NCBI GenBank assembly: GCA_963457665.1
Contig: OY735237.1
Location: 8,008,761-8,072,760, forward strand
Direction of reading: 5' to 3'
DNA from: Thysanoteuthis rhombus
Taxonomy: Eukaryota > Mollusca > Cephalopoda > Oegopsida > Thysanoteuthidae
Length of the DNA stretch: 64,000 nt
The notes under the pieces are model-generated. The model was given only the letters and a program-made list of their open reading frames with translations, had not been told where the DNA came from and searched no databases. Below, in pieces: positions 1-11,960 of the stretch. Position numbers and translations under genes: made by a program. Position 1 is the stretch's first letter. Every line of letters begins with the position of its first letter.

Positions 1-39
1 TATATATGTATATATATATAATTATTAATTGGGTTATAC

Positions 40-222
40 TATATAAAATCTTATTTGAAATGATCTCCTGTTATCGTATGATTGATGTATCACTCACAGT
101 AGGTGACGTAAATATAATAAACAATTACAGAAAATAGTAAATTCAATTCCTGCAGTGGCTCCATTTTCTTCAATTGTTTAGTCTATTTATATTACAACGC
201 AATTTATAATCATTCTGTCGGA

Positions 223-262
<40 letters not shown>
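40..262 (+). repeat. R1-a with (TA)n tail
   Basis: AAATCTTATTTGAAATGATC, CAATTCCTGCAGTGGCTCC, TTCTTCAATTGTTTAG and ACAACGCAATTTATAATCAT also occur in R1-b (8030) and partly in R1-c (25195). It ends in a (TA)n array (225-262). Nature unknown. Confidence 0.5.
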
Positions 263-263
<1 letters not shown>

Positions 264-347
264 CATCGTGACTGTGAAAGCAACTACGTTTTGAGGTCTA
301 ATAAGTCACTACGTCGACTCAAGATTTGAACCTTCATTTTGCACCAA

Positions 348-350
<3 letters not shown>

Positions 351-413
<63 letters not shown>
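351..413. repeat. (TA)n microsatellite
   Basis: Pure TA for about 63 bp. It follows AAGATTTGAACCTTCATTTT, a word similar to the one before the TA array at 41861. Confidence 0.95.
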
Positions 414-415
<2 letters not shown>

Positions 416-429
416 CAGTGTACACGTGC

Positions 430-865
430 ATTAGATAAATATATGTTTATACATGTATAGAAGTAGAAATACACATACATAAAACTTTTATACATAAGTA
501 AGCTCTGTTCAAAAAAGATGAATATGTAATATAAAATGATATCCATTTACAATACACATGATAATACCGAACATAGAATAACAATCCACACGTATGATGT
601 AAGTTATGCATTAAAACATAGCTGAAAAGGGGGGAATGTTTGATCAACGGTGCTGAAACAATAACGTTGTAAACAACTGATGATCATAACAAGTGAAAAT
701 TCATACATTGTACCATAATAACAAAGTATATGAAAAACGGGGAAAAACACTGAAGAAAATTACATAAATTGTATTGACAGATATTGGGAAATAAGTGACT
801 GAATTGACAAGAGAAAAATTGAAAATGTTTCTTAATGATCGGTGTTTAGAGCTGTAAAGCTTTTT
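430..865 (+). repeat. R3-a
   Basis: ATAAAATGATATCCATTTAC, ATGTAAGTTATGCATTAAAA, AACAACTGATGATCATAAC, TGTACCATAATAACAAAGTA and GACAGATATTGGGAAATAAG recur in R3-b (4340-4695), R3-c (6900-7110) and, reversed, R3-d (9200-9500). The minus-strand short frames at 447-647 and 701-886 lie in it and are not genes. Confidence 0.6.
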
Positions 866-1254
866 AGACTCTTTACATGTATACAAACATACTTACACAC
901 ATACGTAACATTAATGCTTGCTTGATAGCTCAAATATATGACCTTCGGTATCACATGTAATTTATAAGTAATAATCACAATCTCATCATAGAATGAATGT
1001 GAGCGTTTAGTGTACGAATGTGTGTGCTTTCGTGCAAGTATTTGTTTGAGTCGCTACTGAATGTGTTTGATCACGTGTCTTTAGGTTATGTAGATATTAT
1101 GCTTCTTAGAACACATGGAGATTTGTGAAGGAAATCATTGAAAATAAACACAGATATCACAACTGCGTTTACTGCCGCACTCTTGTGAACTCTCCACAGC
1201 CGTCAAAGATGTTCAATAGAACTAATTAAGGTATCACTGATAGGACAACGAATC
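866..1254. other. Unannotated AT-rich sequence
   Basis: No reading frame or repeat match seen. TGTAAAGCTTTTTAGA near 852 recurs near 30204, a trace of another repeat. Confidence 0.5.
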
Positions 1255-1811
1255 CCCATGGAATCCTCAAAAGAAGAAGAAATCAAGCGAAGAATCATTC
1301 TAGTGATGGCAAGCCTTCGCAAGAGCAAGCTCAACTTTCAAGAACAAGAAAAACCCATTAATCTTAAAAAGGAGGCTATACAACCAATGCATCCTCTCGA
1401 AAGTCATTTACGGAGCTGAAACTTGGAACTAACCAAAAGTCGAGCTTGTAAACTGAGATAGCACATGGAAGAATCATGTTCAACCTCACATGAAGAGATC
1501 ACAAGACAGCACAATATATTAGAGGAAAAACAGGAGTCCATGACATCACAGAAACTATTACGAAACTCAAATGGCAATTAGCTTGTTATGATGTAAGAAT
1601 GGCAGACAACCGAAGGGCATCACAATTCACAACATGGATCTCCAGAGATCACATGAACAACTGGTGGTGGCAGAATACCAGCTGAAGAGACGAACAAGAC
1701 AAATTCAGAAAGTATTGGCTCCTCCAATGCCCATGATAGAGAATTGTGGCGAATCCTTGGTAAGGTCTATGCCCAACGACGGGCGTTAAAAGACTGCTGC
1801 TGATGATGATT
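1255..1811 (+). mobile_element. RTE-A: 5'-truncated RTE-clade LINE 3' end
   Basis: Decayed C-terminal part of an RTE-type reverse transcriptase ORF. It opens with the EEIKRRI-like motif, then the region that reads LPVVTYGAETWNLTK in better copies (here damaged), the ERIM-NLTWRDHKTAQYI block, the KWQ-x-x-GHVARM block and a final W-x-NAHDREVW-like block. It ends in TGCTGATGATGATTAG, a short GAT tail. Stops and frameshifts interrupt it, so it is a dead copy. The clade call rests on the well-known RTE tail pattern (EIKRRI, YGAETW, WAGHVAR). This is one of 15 related fragments in the window and among the longer ones. Confidence 0.8.
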
Positions 1812-2659
1812 AGATTTCTTTCAGATCTTCATTAAAATTATATAACAGCTGAGAATCCGTTCTGTAAGCAGGATTTATAGCTAGTTCCTCGGTTAAAATG
1901 GATTTTCCCGAAAAGAGATCAAAACTAATTGTACCTCAATTCAATACCTCTCAGTACAAAGCTACCTTTTGGCTAGTTAGGGGTTACATAGAGCTAAACA
2001 GGAAAAAAACTTCTAGTATTGTATAAATTGATGATAGATAGATGTATTGGAATCATTGAATAATTATCATTGTGATGAGCACGAGTGTAGACCCCACACA
2101 ATTTTCATTCAATTGAAAATCGCCCAGTGTTTCTCAGTTATTTTGGTTTTGGCTTTTTGAGTATGTTAGAGGTACTTTAACTGAATACTTTTGGCAACAA
2201 TGTACCGGTTGAGGCTACTACCATTCTACTGGCATATCAACTCCGAACGGTAAAAGGTCAACTCTTGTCAGACACGCCCCAAATGCTCCTCTTTCGTTCG
2301 CTACTAGCATTTCGAATAGATGTGGGAGTGACACTGATTTCTAATTCATATGACTCCGCCCTAATAACTCAGCTTAGAATGTACTCAATCTGTTGCTGAA
2401 AGCACAGCAAAATGTTCAAATGAAGAGTTTTCCACACTCTCTGTTCATAGCAAAAATCATTGCATTATTTGCTAGCCTCATTCGAGCATCTATTGCTTTG
2501 AATTTTCTCAGCTATTACCTTTCCCCTATGTTATAAAATGTTTGTACAATTAAACCGGAACGAACTTACATCCATTTCAATGTAAAATTGTATATTGCAT
2601 ATGTAATCTTCATGGAATTTGTGTCTTTAGAAAAAAGTTTCCAGCTTTAAAAAAACTCT
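1812..2659. other. Unannotated sequence between RTE-A and R2-1
   Basis: AT-rich with no frame over 60 codons and no internal repeat seen by eye. Confidence 0.5.
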
Positions 2660-2765
2660 TCATACAGGTCGCTCAATAGAAACCATTCTGTAACGATCAT
2701 CTCTTGGCAGGTTGCAATGTTGGGGGTAATCATTTAAAAAATCGCCAAAAACGAATGATCACTGA

Positions 2766-2849
<84 letters not shown>

Positions 2850-3110
2850 GGTAGTAGTCACTGAAAATTAAAAAACAATGGACACTATCGGAGGGATCAG
2901 TTTAGCATAAACTCACATTGCAAATTAACCTCCACGCAGAACACAACCACAAAAAAACAATTTGGAGGATTGGTACTGCCTGTATGCGTGATATATACGT
3001 ACAGAGCCAGTTAGCCAGACAGACTCACTTGAAAACTGAAGAGATCTTATTTTGATGGTTTTAGTGACACTTTCAGTTGAAGGTTCCTTGCAAGTTGTCT
3101 AAAGTTCGGT
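2660..3110 (+). mobile_element. R2-1: R2 repeat split by a (CT)n array
   Basis: Starts with GTCGCTCAATAGAAACCATT and shows the R2 internal words CTCTTGGCAG, GGGGGTAATCA, AGTAGTCACTGAAAA, GATCAGTTTAGCATAAACT and CACATTGCAAATTAACC. It ends with AGCCAGACAGACTCACTTGA, AACTGAAG and a damaged 3' inverted repeat. A 77-bp (CT)n tract sits where other copies have CTTCTCTCGCC. Confidence 0.7.
2771..2847. repeat. (CT)n microsatellite
   Basis: Uninterrupted CT dinucleotides, 77 bp, inside R2-1. Confidence 0.95.
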
Positions 3111-3540
3111 TGCAACTTTTCTGCAACACCCTGTATATTCTAAATAATTCATTTTGCAAAATTTAGATTCTGTAAAAAGATTGCATAAAAAAAACTAATC
3201 TTCGGCTTGTTATTTGCAATGCAGCGCAGAGAGATTCTACCATTCGGTTATGAATACAAACGTACCGTCATTTATACAAATCAGCTTTTACTTCGGAGAT
3301 AGGAAGTAAGATGTCTGCGATTTATTGAAATGGGAGAATTTATATTCAAAGAATCTGGCAATGTTTAGTTACCCTGGCGGAAGAATTGATCATATGTACA
3401 GAACTGTTATTGAACCACAAAGTATTATGGCTTTGGGAAGACCGTATGTATATCTGAATTCCAATTGCCTTCGCAAAAACAGTCTGGTCACTAATACTCA
3501 ATGTTCATACAAAAGCATAGAAACAAATACGTATACAGAT
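3111..3540. other. Unannotated; one short frame
   Basis: A 75-codon frame (3325-3552, +) runs into the microsatellite. It has no recognisable motif and is not called as a gene. Confidence 0.4.
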
Positions 3541-3760
3541 ATAGATATATAAGGACATGCTCATATACATATACACACACACTCATATACATATATGTAT
3601 ATTTACAAATAGATATATGCATACATATATACGTGCACATTCATATTTATATATATATATATACACACACACACATATATATATACACACACGCACACAT
3701 ATATATATATGTGAATATACACATATATACATATACACACGTACATAAACAAACACACAT

Positions 3761-3810
<50 letters not shown>
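3541..3810. repeat. Compound TA/CA/TATG microsatellite
   Basis: Alternating ATATAC, ACACAC and ATATGT words, ending in pure (TA)n from about 3763. All open frames here (Tyr/Ile/His-rich) are translated repeat. Confidence 0.95.
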
Positions 3811-4334
3811 TGGTAATGCCAATATCGGAAGACTGTTCCAGAAAAACTACTCTTTATTTCGACATCTCGTTCATTTCGACCGTATCACGAAATTAAGGTG
3901 CTACGAGGAACCTAGTGTTTATATAGTTACACTGTGAATTTGTGGAGGGTAAGGATGGTGGTGTGTCAGTAAATCACATTTCTGATAAGCTTAGTGGTGA
4001 TATGAGTATATGTATATCTTTTTTTTTATTGCACCTTAATTTCCTAAGATTTATCTAAAGCCGCTTTCCGATATAACCTTATTACTCTTATACTGTAGGA
4101 TTAACCATTTATCCATAACCTTATATTCATCATGTATATATGAGATTAATGATTTATATATTTGTATGAAATTAAGTGACTTTAATATTCGCACAGTGAC
4201 TTTAATATTCGGATGGGTGAACACTCAATAGAAATGACGCAAACAGCGCATCAAATTCATTGTTACACTAACTGATCCCTCGTCGTAAAATGCATTTTAA
4301 GTAACCTACATAAGTAGGCAATATTTCAAAAAAT
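3811..4334. other. Unannotated, with a short direct duplication
   Basis: AGTGACTTTAATATTCG occurs twice in a row (about 4173 and 4195). Nothing else recognised. Confidence 0.5.
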
Positions 4335-4695
4335 GAAATAATCTATATGAAATAATATCCATGCACAATACATTATGATAATATATGAAACTACAAAATG
4401 TATGTATGATATAAGCTATGTACTAAAATCCTAGCTGAGAGAGAAATAGTGTGTAATTAACACTGCAGGAGTGTCATGTTAAAGTAGCAGTTAAGTTTTT
4501 TTTAATCCCCAAAACGATTACATGATAAATAACTGATGATCCCAATAAGAGAAAATTTGCACATTGTACCATAATAACGCAGTATAGATAAAATAGTGAG
4601 AAAAACTTGAAGAAGATCCCTTAAATTACATTAACAGATATTGGAAAATAAGTGACTAAAGTGACACAAAGAGACTGAAAAAGCTTTTCAATGTG
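4335..4695 (+). repeat. R3-b
   Basis: Aligns with R3-a over its whole length: AATAATATCCATGCACAATA, ATATAAGCTATGTACTAAAA, TAACTGATGATCCCAATAAG, TGTACCATAATAACGCAGTA, TTAACAGATATTGGAAAATA. It contains an extra block (4490-4520) shared with R3-c but not R3-a. Confidence 0.6.
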
Positions 4696-6894
4696 TTTAG
4701 TGTTCAAAACTGTGAAGCTAGTAGATATGTATTCCAAAATTCTGAAGATTCCACCGGATGAAACAGAGAAATCTGTAAGCGATGCACTAAAATTTTTTCC
4801 AAAAAAGGAAAAAGATAGAAATATTTTTTTTTAAGATTTCGAGAATTACATGAAATATTCGGTGAGACACGGGTAACGCTTGGTGAATTCTCTTTAGTTT
4901 CGAGTAGCACCTTGTTTGAGTCTACATCAGTAACTACAAAGCACCTAGAGAGTGCATACCACTTTCAACGACGTACCAAAAGTAAAAACTGAATAAAGAT
5001 TTTAGATGGTTTAAAAATCAATGGAGAAAATATACAAGTGTTGAGTTACTTGCCTCGAAACTCAAATACAGCTTTTTATATACTGTTTGTTTTCAGATTG
5101 TTTTTTCTTCTGAATAACAAAATATCTCCAAATCAATACCAAATTCCAAGATCTGCCTCAAAATTCAATCATATCTTAATAGGCACAGGATTGCCCTTCC
5201 ACAGAATTTCATTGAAATTCATTGAGAACTTCTTGAAATATCATATGAACAGTTAGATAGACCGACACGAGTGAATACATATACCTCCCAATGTGATTAT
5301 CAATAGATCCTATAAATAATCGAGAAGTTAGAGCAATAAAAAGCACAACTGCGAAGAAATCTTTGAGAATGTCATCTGAATTTTCTTTAAAGAATTGCAC
5401 TATAGAGGTTTCGTGGATATTTGGTCTTTTAATCAATTCATGATCAAGCAAAGAAAAAGAAGCTTTTCAAGTTTTGATTGTCGGCCGAACGTAGGCCGGA
5501 GTAATATCCGGTATTATGTGATTGACGTTTTAGTTATTTATTTTTCTTGGTCTTAAAACTCTTAACATTTAAAATGAGTCGCAATCGGAAGAATAAACCA
5601 AAAAAATCTCACTTTATTGCTTCCTATGCAATAAGGCAGAATCGGATTTTCTTTGATCTTGTAGGTCGATTCATCTAACTTCCTATTCAGAGCGGTCGTT
5701 TTCTTTACCTTAATTCAAGATTAGATGGGAGCCCACATCCTAGACTGAACAGGCATAAAGTTGATCGACTCAGAGTCTCAGAACAGAGAGGGTGGAGGAA
5801 ATTGGTTGCCAAGTCATCTATAGCGTCTCTACGCTCGGCCAAAGATAGATAGATTGATATTCGTACCTCAAATAAATGAATCTCCACAGTTGCGCATGTA
5901 CCAGAACTAATTATCCAAAATTATCTGAAAATGGATCTTTGATCTGGAGTTATCTTCTTTAATCAAATTATCTTTTATTCAATGTTATCTAAAAAAAAAA
6001 AAAATACCATAACAAGAATCGGGCATTATTGGTCTGAGATGACCATAAAGATTTTTTTAATTAAAAAAAAAAACACGCTTTGAAACGCAAAAATATGTTT
6101 TAGATGGTGCCTAGTGGCGAAGTTTGAAAATTTGCAAGGAAGCTTAAAAAATGTGAACAGGCGAACAAAGAGAGAAGAATCTGGAACCCACTTGGCTGGT
6201 TGGTCGTGTAGGCCACTTATAGAACCACAGTGATTAGGTATGTGGAGAGATAGATCTGAACAGACTGAGATAGAATTCGAGATTCACACATTCAATAGCG
6301 CCAAAATATCAAACCAAGAAGAAAGCTTACGTTGGATATTCCTAAACTTCGATCACAGATTTGGTCAATGGCTGCCATCTTTCTTCATGTAATTCTGTTT
6401 TATTGCTTCACCATGGCTCAGTCTGGCACAAGGCCTCAAATATAGGGAGGCTTCTGAGTATCAAGTTTACTAGATAGTAGAAATGGTATACAAGATTAGC
6501 TCAATAATATCTCACCAGGAAGTCCCATTATTTATTATTTAATTCCCAGGCTTTCCTTCGTCTAGCATAAGGCCACCCACAGCTTCCTGAACAATCACCA
6601 ATTTTTATATTGAATGGGATATTTTGTTTTATAATTCATATTGTTTATAAGTTTTCCCCTTACAAATCATTACTATTTGATATATATACATATATAGGAT
6701 AAGGGAAAGGGGAAAACATTTGGCTCTGATTCATTTGTCTGACTGATAAGAAGTGGGCTGGGAAATTGAATCAATACTAACTTAATGGCAAGTAACAAAT
6801 GTCTGAAGTGAATTTACGGAATAGCCCATATAGGTGTTACTAACAGCTATAATCTTATCTGGTTCCATCTCATTTTTACAAGGTTATTCAAGAA
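4696..6894. other. Unannotated AT-rich sequence
   Basis: Only frames of 60-80 codons on either strand, none with a motif. Poly-A runs at about 5991-6004 and 6063-6072. Confidence 0.5.
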
Positions 6895-7110
6895 GAAAGA
6901 ACACTGCCGAGGACACGGGTTAATATAAATATTTTGTTTTTATATCCCCGAAACGATTATATGGTAAACAACTGATGATTCCAATAAAAAGAATTCACAC
7001 ATAGTACCATAATATCAAATTCTGTATTGAACGTGAAAAAACACTGATGAAAACGACACAAATTACATTAACAGATTTTTGGGAAACAAAGATTAAATAA
7101 AAACAACACC
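6895..7110 (+). repeat. R3-c (3' half)
   Basis: CCCCGAAACGATTATATGGT, AAACAACTGATGATTCC, AGTACCATAATATCAAATTC and TACATTAACAGATTTTTGGG match R3-b. Confidence 0.55.
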
Positions 7111-7469
7111 TTACATCCATCCTGCCCCACATATAGCAACACCTATGCATCAAATGCTGGACCCCACCTCTCCATTATATGACGAAAGTTCGAAAAAAAA
7201 TTATCAATGCTTAAAAAAAAATTCCCCTGGGAAATTACCATTTTGGCCCCTCTTCTTCGACTGCCTTTCTCTTCTAAGACAAACTTAACACCCAAAGAGA
7301 CAAGACACAAACAACCTCTGACCCTCCCTCTTCACAGACCCATCTAATTTCAAATCAAACGTTACTCCCACCTACACGGATACAAATACTCCCCCATCTC
7401 ACTCCTACCAAACAGCACAGAAACATCCCCATCTTTTTTCCTCGGCATCAAATCATGTAAACACCAAAA
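7111..7469. other. C-rich, G-poor plus strand, no gene seen
   Basis: 7120-7440 is rich in ACC, CCC and CTC words with very few G on this strand. No frame and no match to the polypyrimidine units elsewhere. Confidence 0.5.
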
Positions 7470-7635
7470 TTTTCTATGAACTGATGCAAATATTTTCAAC
7501 GAAATAGATGGCTTCTTCCTGTCGAAATGCAACGAAACATGCTTGAAGGATGAAAAAAAGATTTGGAGATGTAGCAGCTATCTTTTGACATTTTCTCTTC
7601 AGATTCCAATTATCATTTTCATCAACATACGTGCA
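7470..7635 (-). repeat. R4-a: short protein-like repeat, minus strand
   Basis: The minus strand frame reads NDNWNLKRKCQKIAATSPNL then FFILQACFVAFRQEEAIYFV and EN. It aligns with R4-b at 30245 (DWKAKRETQEISEHLIFSNI, LRTCFYAFRWGAAIFLREN). The pair may be remnants of a coding part of an unidentified element or of a small exon family. No known domain recognised. Confidence 0.4.
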
Positions 7636-7739
7636 CGTACACACGTATATATAAGTAATAGTTTTCCACAAGAAGGGATCAATTATTATAAAACAGAAAT
7701 TGGATATTTGATATGAACAACTACATATTTTGAAAAAAA

Positions 7740-7870
7740 GTATTTGTGCGAATAGTTATTTCGTTATGTATGTATGTACGTTTGTATACATGTGTATGTA
7801 TTGGTGCATGAATGTATGCATGAAAATGTGTGTGTATGTACATGTGTGTGTGTGGACCAGTATGTATTGG
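7740..7870. repeat. Degenerate (GTAT/TGTG)n
   Basis: TATGTATGTACGTTTGTATA and TGTGTATGTACATGTGTGTG words. The frames on both strands are low-complexity translations. Confidence 0.8.
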
Positions 7871-8029
7871 AATGCATGTTTGTGTATATGAGCATAATGA
7901 TATTTTGGAAAGCTATAATTGATTTCCCTTCGAATATATATATACATATTACATGCTTCCAAAAAATTATTATATCTATATATATAGAAATGAATATATA
8001 TGTAGTCCAACAGAATGAGTTTTATTTAT

Positions 8030-8286
8030 GGAAAATCTTATTTGAAATGATCTCCCGTGATTGCACGGTCATGTATTTTCTTTAATTGATAATTCTCTAA
8101 TGGCTGATTTGCGTATGAATGTTCGTGAATATGTATGTATGTGTGCATATATGTAGATATATAAATAAAGAAATGGAAATATTTAGTCGGAACGAATGGA
8201 TTATAAATTGCATGATGTTTCAAATGTGTAACGATGGAAAATCATTTCAGATAAACTTCTTTATAATATAACGCAATTTATAATTC

Positions 8287-8335
<49 letters not shown>
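8030..8335 (+). repeat. R1-b with (TA)n tail
   Basis: AAAATCTTATTTGAAATGAT, CTCCCGTGATTG and AATATAACGCAATTTATAAT match R1-a in the same order. It ends in (TA)n at 8291-8335. A (GTAT)n-like stretch lies inside. Confidence 0.5.
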
Positions 8336-8338
<3 letters not shown>

Positions 8339-8498
8339 CGAATAAGGAATGCAATATGATATAACATCATATGATATGACACATTATCTGATTTATGTTG
8401 AGTTCTTTCAAATAGTGCTCGATTCATCCAATACTAAACATGGTTTAGAGTAGGACTTGGAATATAATGAAATAAGGATTTACTACACAATCACGTTT

Positions 8499-8503
<5 letters not shown>

Positions 8504-8540
<37 letters not shown>

Positions 8541-8549
8541 ATATATATA
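8504..8549. repeat. (TA)n microsatellite
   Basis: TA repeat with a single phase slip (TT) in the middle. Confidence 0.9.
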
Positions 8550-9087
8550 GTTGGTTTTAATTGAACACACGCAAAACAGTTTACTTGAACCTTTTTTCAT
8601 TTAATTCTTTCATTATTTTTCCATCAATCTATATCTTCATTTCATAAATCAGATTTTTTTAAAATAAATCAGTTACTTGGTTCATATCTAAAAAACACAC
8701 CCGTAAGTGTTTGTACTAGCACAAACTCTCTATGCGTTTGTCTATGATTCCATTGGTTTTATAAATATTTTGTCTAGGTATTTCATTAATTAGTTAGGCA
8801 ACTTTTCCATATAACGATGTTAATTAATATTCTCAATCTCGTTGATTAATTTTAATCAAAATATTAGCAGGTTGGAAAGCAATACACGGTTTGATTCATT
8901 TAAAAATTAAATTAATTCCTTTTTAAATTTTACCTGGAATATGGCATTCAAAACCACAAAACATGCCTAGACGCACGACTAGTTGTGCTGAGTGCAAAAT
9001 AATGAGTTTTTCTTTCGTGTAAAGTTCCTCTTTTCAACGTTAGAGGAATACGAGGAAAACGTCTTTTTATTCAAAAACTCATCAAAG

Positions 9088-9090
<3 letters not shown>
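8550..9090. other. Unannotated AT-rich sequence
   Basis: No frame beyond translated repeat, no match seen. Confidence 0.5.

Positions 9091-9151
<61 letters not shown>
9091..9151. repeat. (TA)n microsatellite
   Basis: Pure TA, about 61 bp, just before R3-d. Confidence 0.95.
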
Positions 9152-9154
<3 letters not shown>

Positions 9155-9199
9155 TGACTTCCAAAGGATTTATGTCATTTCAGTCAATTATTTTCCAAT

Positions 9200-9505
9200 A
9201 TCTTTTAATGTAATGTACGGATTTCTTCTTCAGTTATTTATTATATGTTTTACATATACTTTGTTATGATGGAACTATGTGTACATTTTCTCTCATTGGG
9301 ACCATCAGTTGTTGGCCATGTTACTATTTAGGGAACTTTATAAAACAAAATAGTTATATAAACATCGCATCCTAGCAGTGTTGATCAAACACTGCTTCCC
9401 TTTCAGCTACTATTTCAGTAGCTAACTTATGCCATACGTGTATTTTGTTATTTCATATAGGGTATCATGATAATGTAGTGTACATCGATGTTATTTTATA
9501 CCACA
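9200..9505 (-). repeat. R3-d, minus strand
   Basis: The plus strand shows ACTTTGTTATGATGGAACTA, TCATTGGGACCATCAGTTGT, TTTCAGCTACTATTTCAGTA and TAGGGTATCATGATAATGTA, complements of R3 words in reverse order. Confidence 0.55.
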
Positions 9506-10253
9506 CATCATTTACTTTTTTGAAACATGGCTTACGTATGAAGGTTACCCTAATCTCGTATTTAACGATGGGGGATCAGTAAGTATTACAACAGATTCGT
9601 GTCACTCCTATTGAATGTTTACCCATGTGAATACCAGAATTTTAATCTCTAACTGCATACAAATCAATTTATGACATCTTCTTTAAGAATACTAATTGCA
9701 CAAAAATTCTTCATTAACTTTCGAGTTGATTTTCCCATATCGTACACCATCTTACTTCCAATTTGTTTTTCCCTTTGAATTATCAAATACATTATCCTTA
9801 TATCTACGATTGAAACGAGACCAAACTACTTTCTTGTCGGTACTAATACCTCAACGGGCTATTCCATCAATATACTTAGATAATTAGTTACTTGGGATTC
9901 TATGTTTGATCTCCTGCCCCTCCCAATATATATAAAAGGTGGTACCCAGGGCTTCTGGAATTTGAACATGAAAAATTGCTTCAACACATTGTCTACACTG
10001 ATTCTTTTGAAGTGGCACCCTTTGACTAGTGAATAGAGAAAAGTAGAATCAAAAACATTTTTTTTACATTAGGAAAGAAAAGACTGCCACTCGACAACAA
10101 AGCACAGCTTGTATAAGAAATAACGTTGATCGGGTCAGTCTGGGCTGTGCCAGGGAAATTAACTTTCGTCAAAATGCCAGAAGCTATCAATCCAACATTG
10201 GGGAAAAATAACAAAAACACAATTGCAACTCTACATTGAAGGAAAGAAAAATA
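9506..10253. other. Unannotated
   Basis: A 63-codon frame (9696-9887, +) has no motif. TATATATAAAAGGTGG near 9929 resembles a TATA box but no gene follows. Confidence 0.45.
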
Positions 10254-10640
10254 AAACGTGGAACCCCATCAAGAGATTCACCCTCAAACAGAGAAACATG
10301 CAACGTGCACAGGAGAGAATCATGCTTAACCTCACATGGAGGGATCACAAGACAGCACAGTATATTAGGAAAAGAGGCCGGACCAACGATATAGTAAAAT
10401 CCATTAGAAAACCCGATGGGCTGGTCACGTTGCAAGGATGTCAGACAACTGCTGGACATCACAACGTGGATTCCTAGAGATCATATGTAAAAATGCAGCC
10501 GGCAAAATATTCGATGGTATGACGAAATGGACGATTTCTGGAAGTATTGGCTCTACGACGATAAAAAGGTCTGGTGAATTTTCGGAAGGTTTATATCCAA
10601 CGAGTGACGCTAAAAGGCGCCTACTGCTGCTGATGAGGGG
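10254..10640 (+). mobile_element. RTE-B: truncated RTE LINE tail
   Basis: Starts inside the ...TW-L-KRFTLKQRNMQRAQERIM block and continues through NLTWRDHKTAQYI, a frame change, a GHVARM-like stretch and a final block with FRKYW-like spacing. It ends at the CTGCTGCTGATGAGG tail. The open frames at 10223-10477 (+) and 10438-10707 (+) are its two displaced frames, and the minus-strand frames here are shadows. It is truncated further downstream than RTE-A. No coding capacity remains. Confidence 0.8.
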
Positions 10641-11644
10641 GAGAGGGGGTACAATCTGGAAATTTATCATTTTTGTATCTCTATCTTTTCATGAGCAACT
10701 TGCTTAAATTTGACCATTTATTTCTCTATTAATCATCATTTATTACATAAAAATGCCTCTAAGGGAATCTCCGTAATCAAATCACATTAGGAATACTTAT
10801 TCAACATTACAATACACATTAATCTAAATCATTAAAAAAATGTATGAAATTCGATAAACATAATTTACAATGTCATCACTTCAGAGGAAAATTTACCAGA
10901 CACATCTTATGTATTCATCTATCCTAAATCCTTCTATATATTCCAGCTGATGACTCCATGACCTAACAATCTATTCTCTATCCCAAAGGATATAAAAACA
11001 TCTAAGTTGTTTTTGAAATGATTTATACTTGTGATATTTTTCAAATAAATTGGAAACTATTCCACTATTTCAAAATTTTGGGGGATAAAAAAATCGATTT
11101 GCTAAGGAAAACAAAGCTATTCAACTTCACGTCCTTTCTAAATCATTTAACATTATAATCCCGTTATTATTCTATGACCATAATAAGAGCAGCAAGAATA
11201 ATCCTCGTCTAATTTGAGGGAGTAATCTCTCAGGTTTGTCTATCCTGTCACTTTAAATCGAATTTATACATGATATGAACATTTCCCTCACCTTGATTTG
11301 GAACCACATCCAGATGATTAGTCGGCAGCTCTCTTACCGACTGAACCAAACTGACAAGTCTTACATACCTACGAAAATTTATGTTACAAATACGGAAGAG
11401 CAAATTTCATTCAAATAGATATATCCGGGCAAAATATATGTAATTTTATCTTTTTAAAAAATTATATATGCAGCACAAACGTTGCGAAATAGAAGTAAGG
11501 GGTGAGCTTAAGACTTCTGTATTTCAATCGGTGGAGTAGTTGCCACAGACTGACAATATGAGAAGTTGCGACAAAAAGTAATTAAAATTAAGATAGAATA
11601 AAATGAAGAATGATCAACAATGCTTCATTTAATAAAAAATCAAA
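10641..11644. other. Unannotated AT-rich sequence
   Basis: No frame over 60 codons and no repeat recognised. Confidence 0.5.
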
Positions 11645-11960
11645 TCAAGGTAGGTCTGGCTAGTCACACAAAAGAAACCGTTACGTGGACAAAAACTTTT
11701 GGCAGCATGCCTTGTTGGTGGTGATCAATAAGAACATGAAAAGATATAAGGGTTATCTTTCATCACTTTTTTTTAATTTGTAATCATTGCAAAAAGAAAA
11801 TTCGAAAAATAAGCGGGCACAAAATCAGGGATCAATTCAACATTAACTCACATTGTGAATTGAACCCACCGCTCAAATCGTAATTAGGAGGTGGATTTTT
11901 TTTAAACTTTTGTTTTGACTGATAACTGAAATATTCTGAAATTTTAGAAATCATTTTTAG
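11645..11960 (+). mobile_element. R2-2: R2 repeat, 5' two-thirds
   Basis: Shows GGTCTGGCTAGTCAC, AGAAACCGTTACGTGG, CTTTTGGCAGCATGCC and GGTGATCAATAAGAAC near the 5' end. Further in are GGGATCAATTCAACATTAAC and CACATTGTGAATTGAACCC. The 3' inverted repeat is not seen. Confidence 0.7.

Noticed and set aside
3501..3896. 131-codon Tyr/Ile/His-rich frame
   Set aside because: Almost entirely a translation of TA/CA microsatellite; frames are open on both strands for the same reason.
9925..9945. TATA-box-like TATATATAAAAGG
   Set aside because: TA-rich words are everywhere in this window and no coding start follows.
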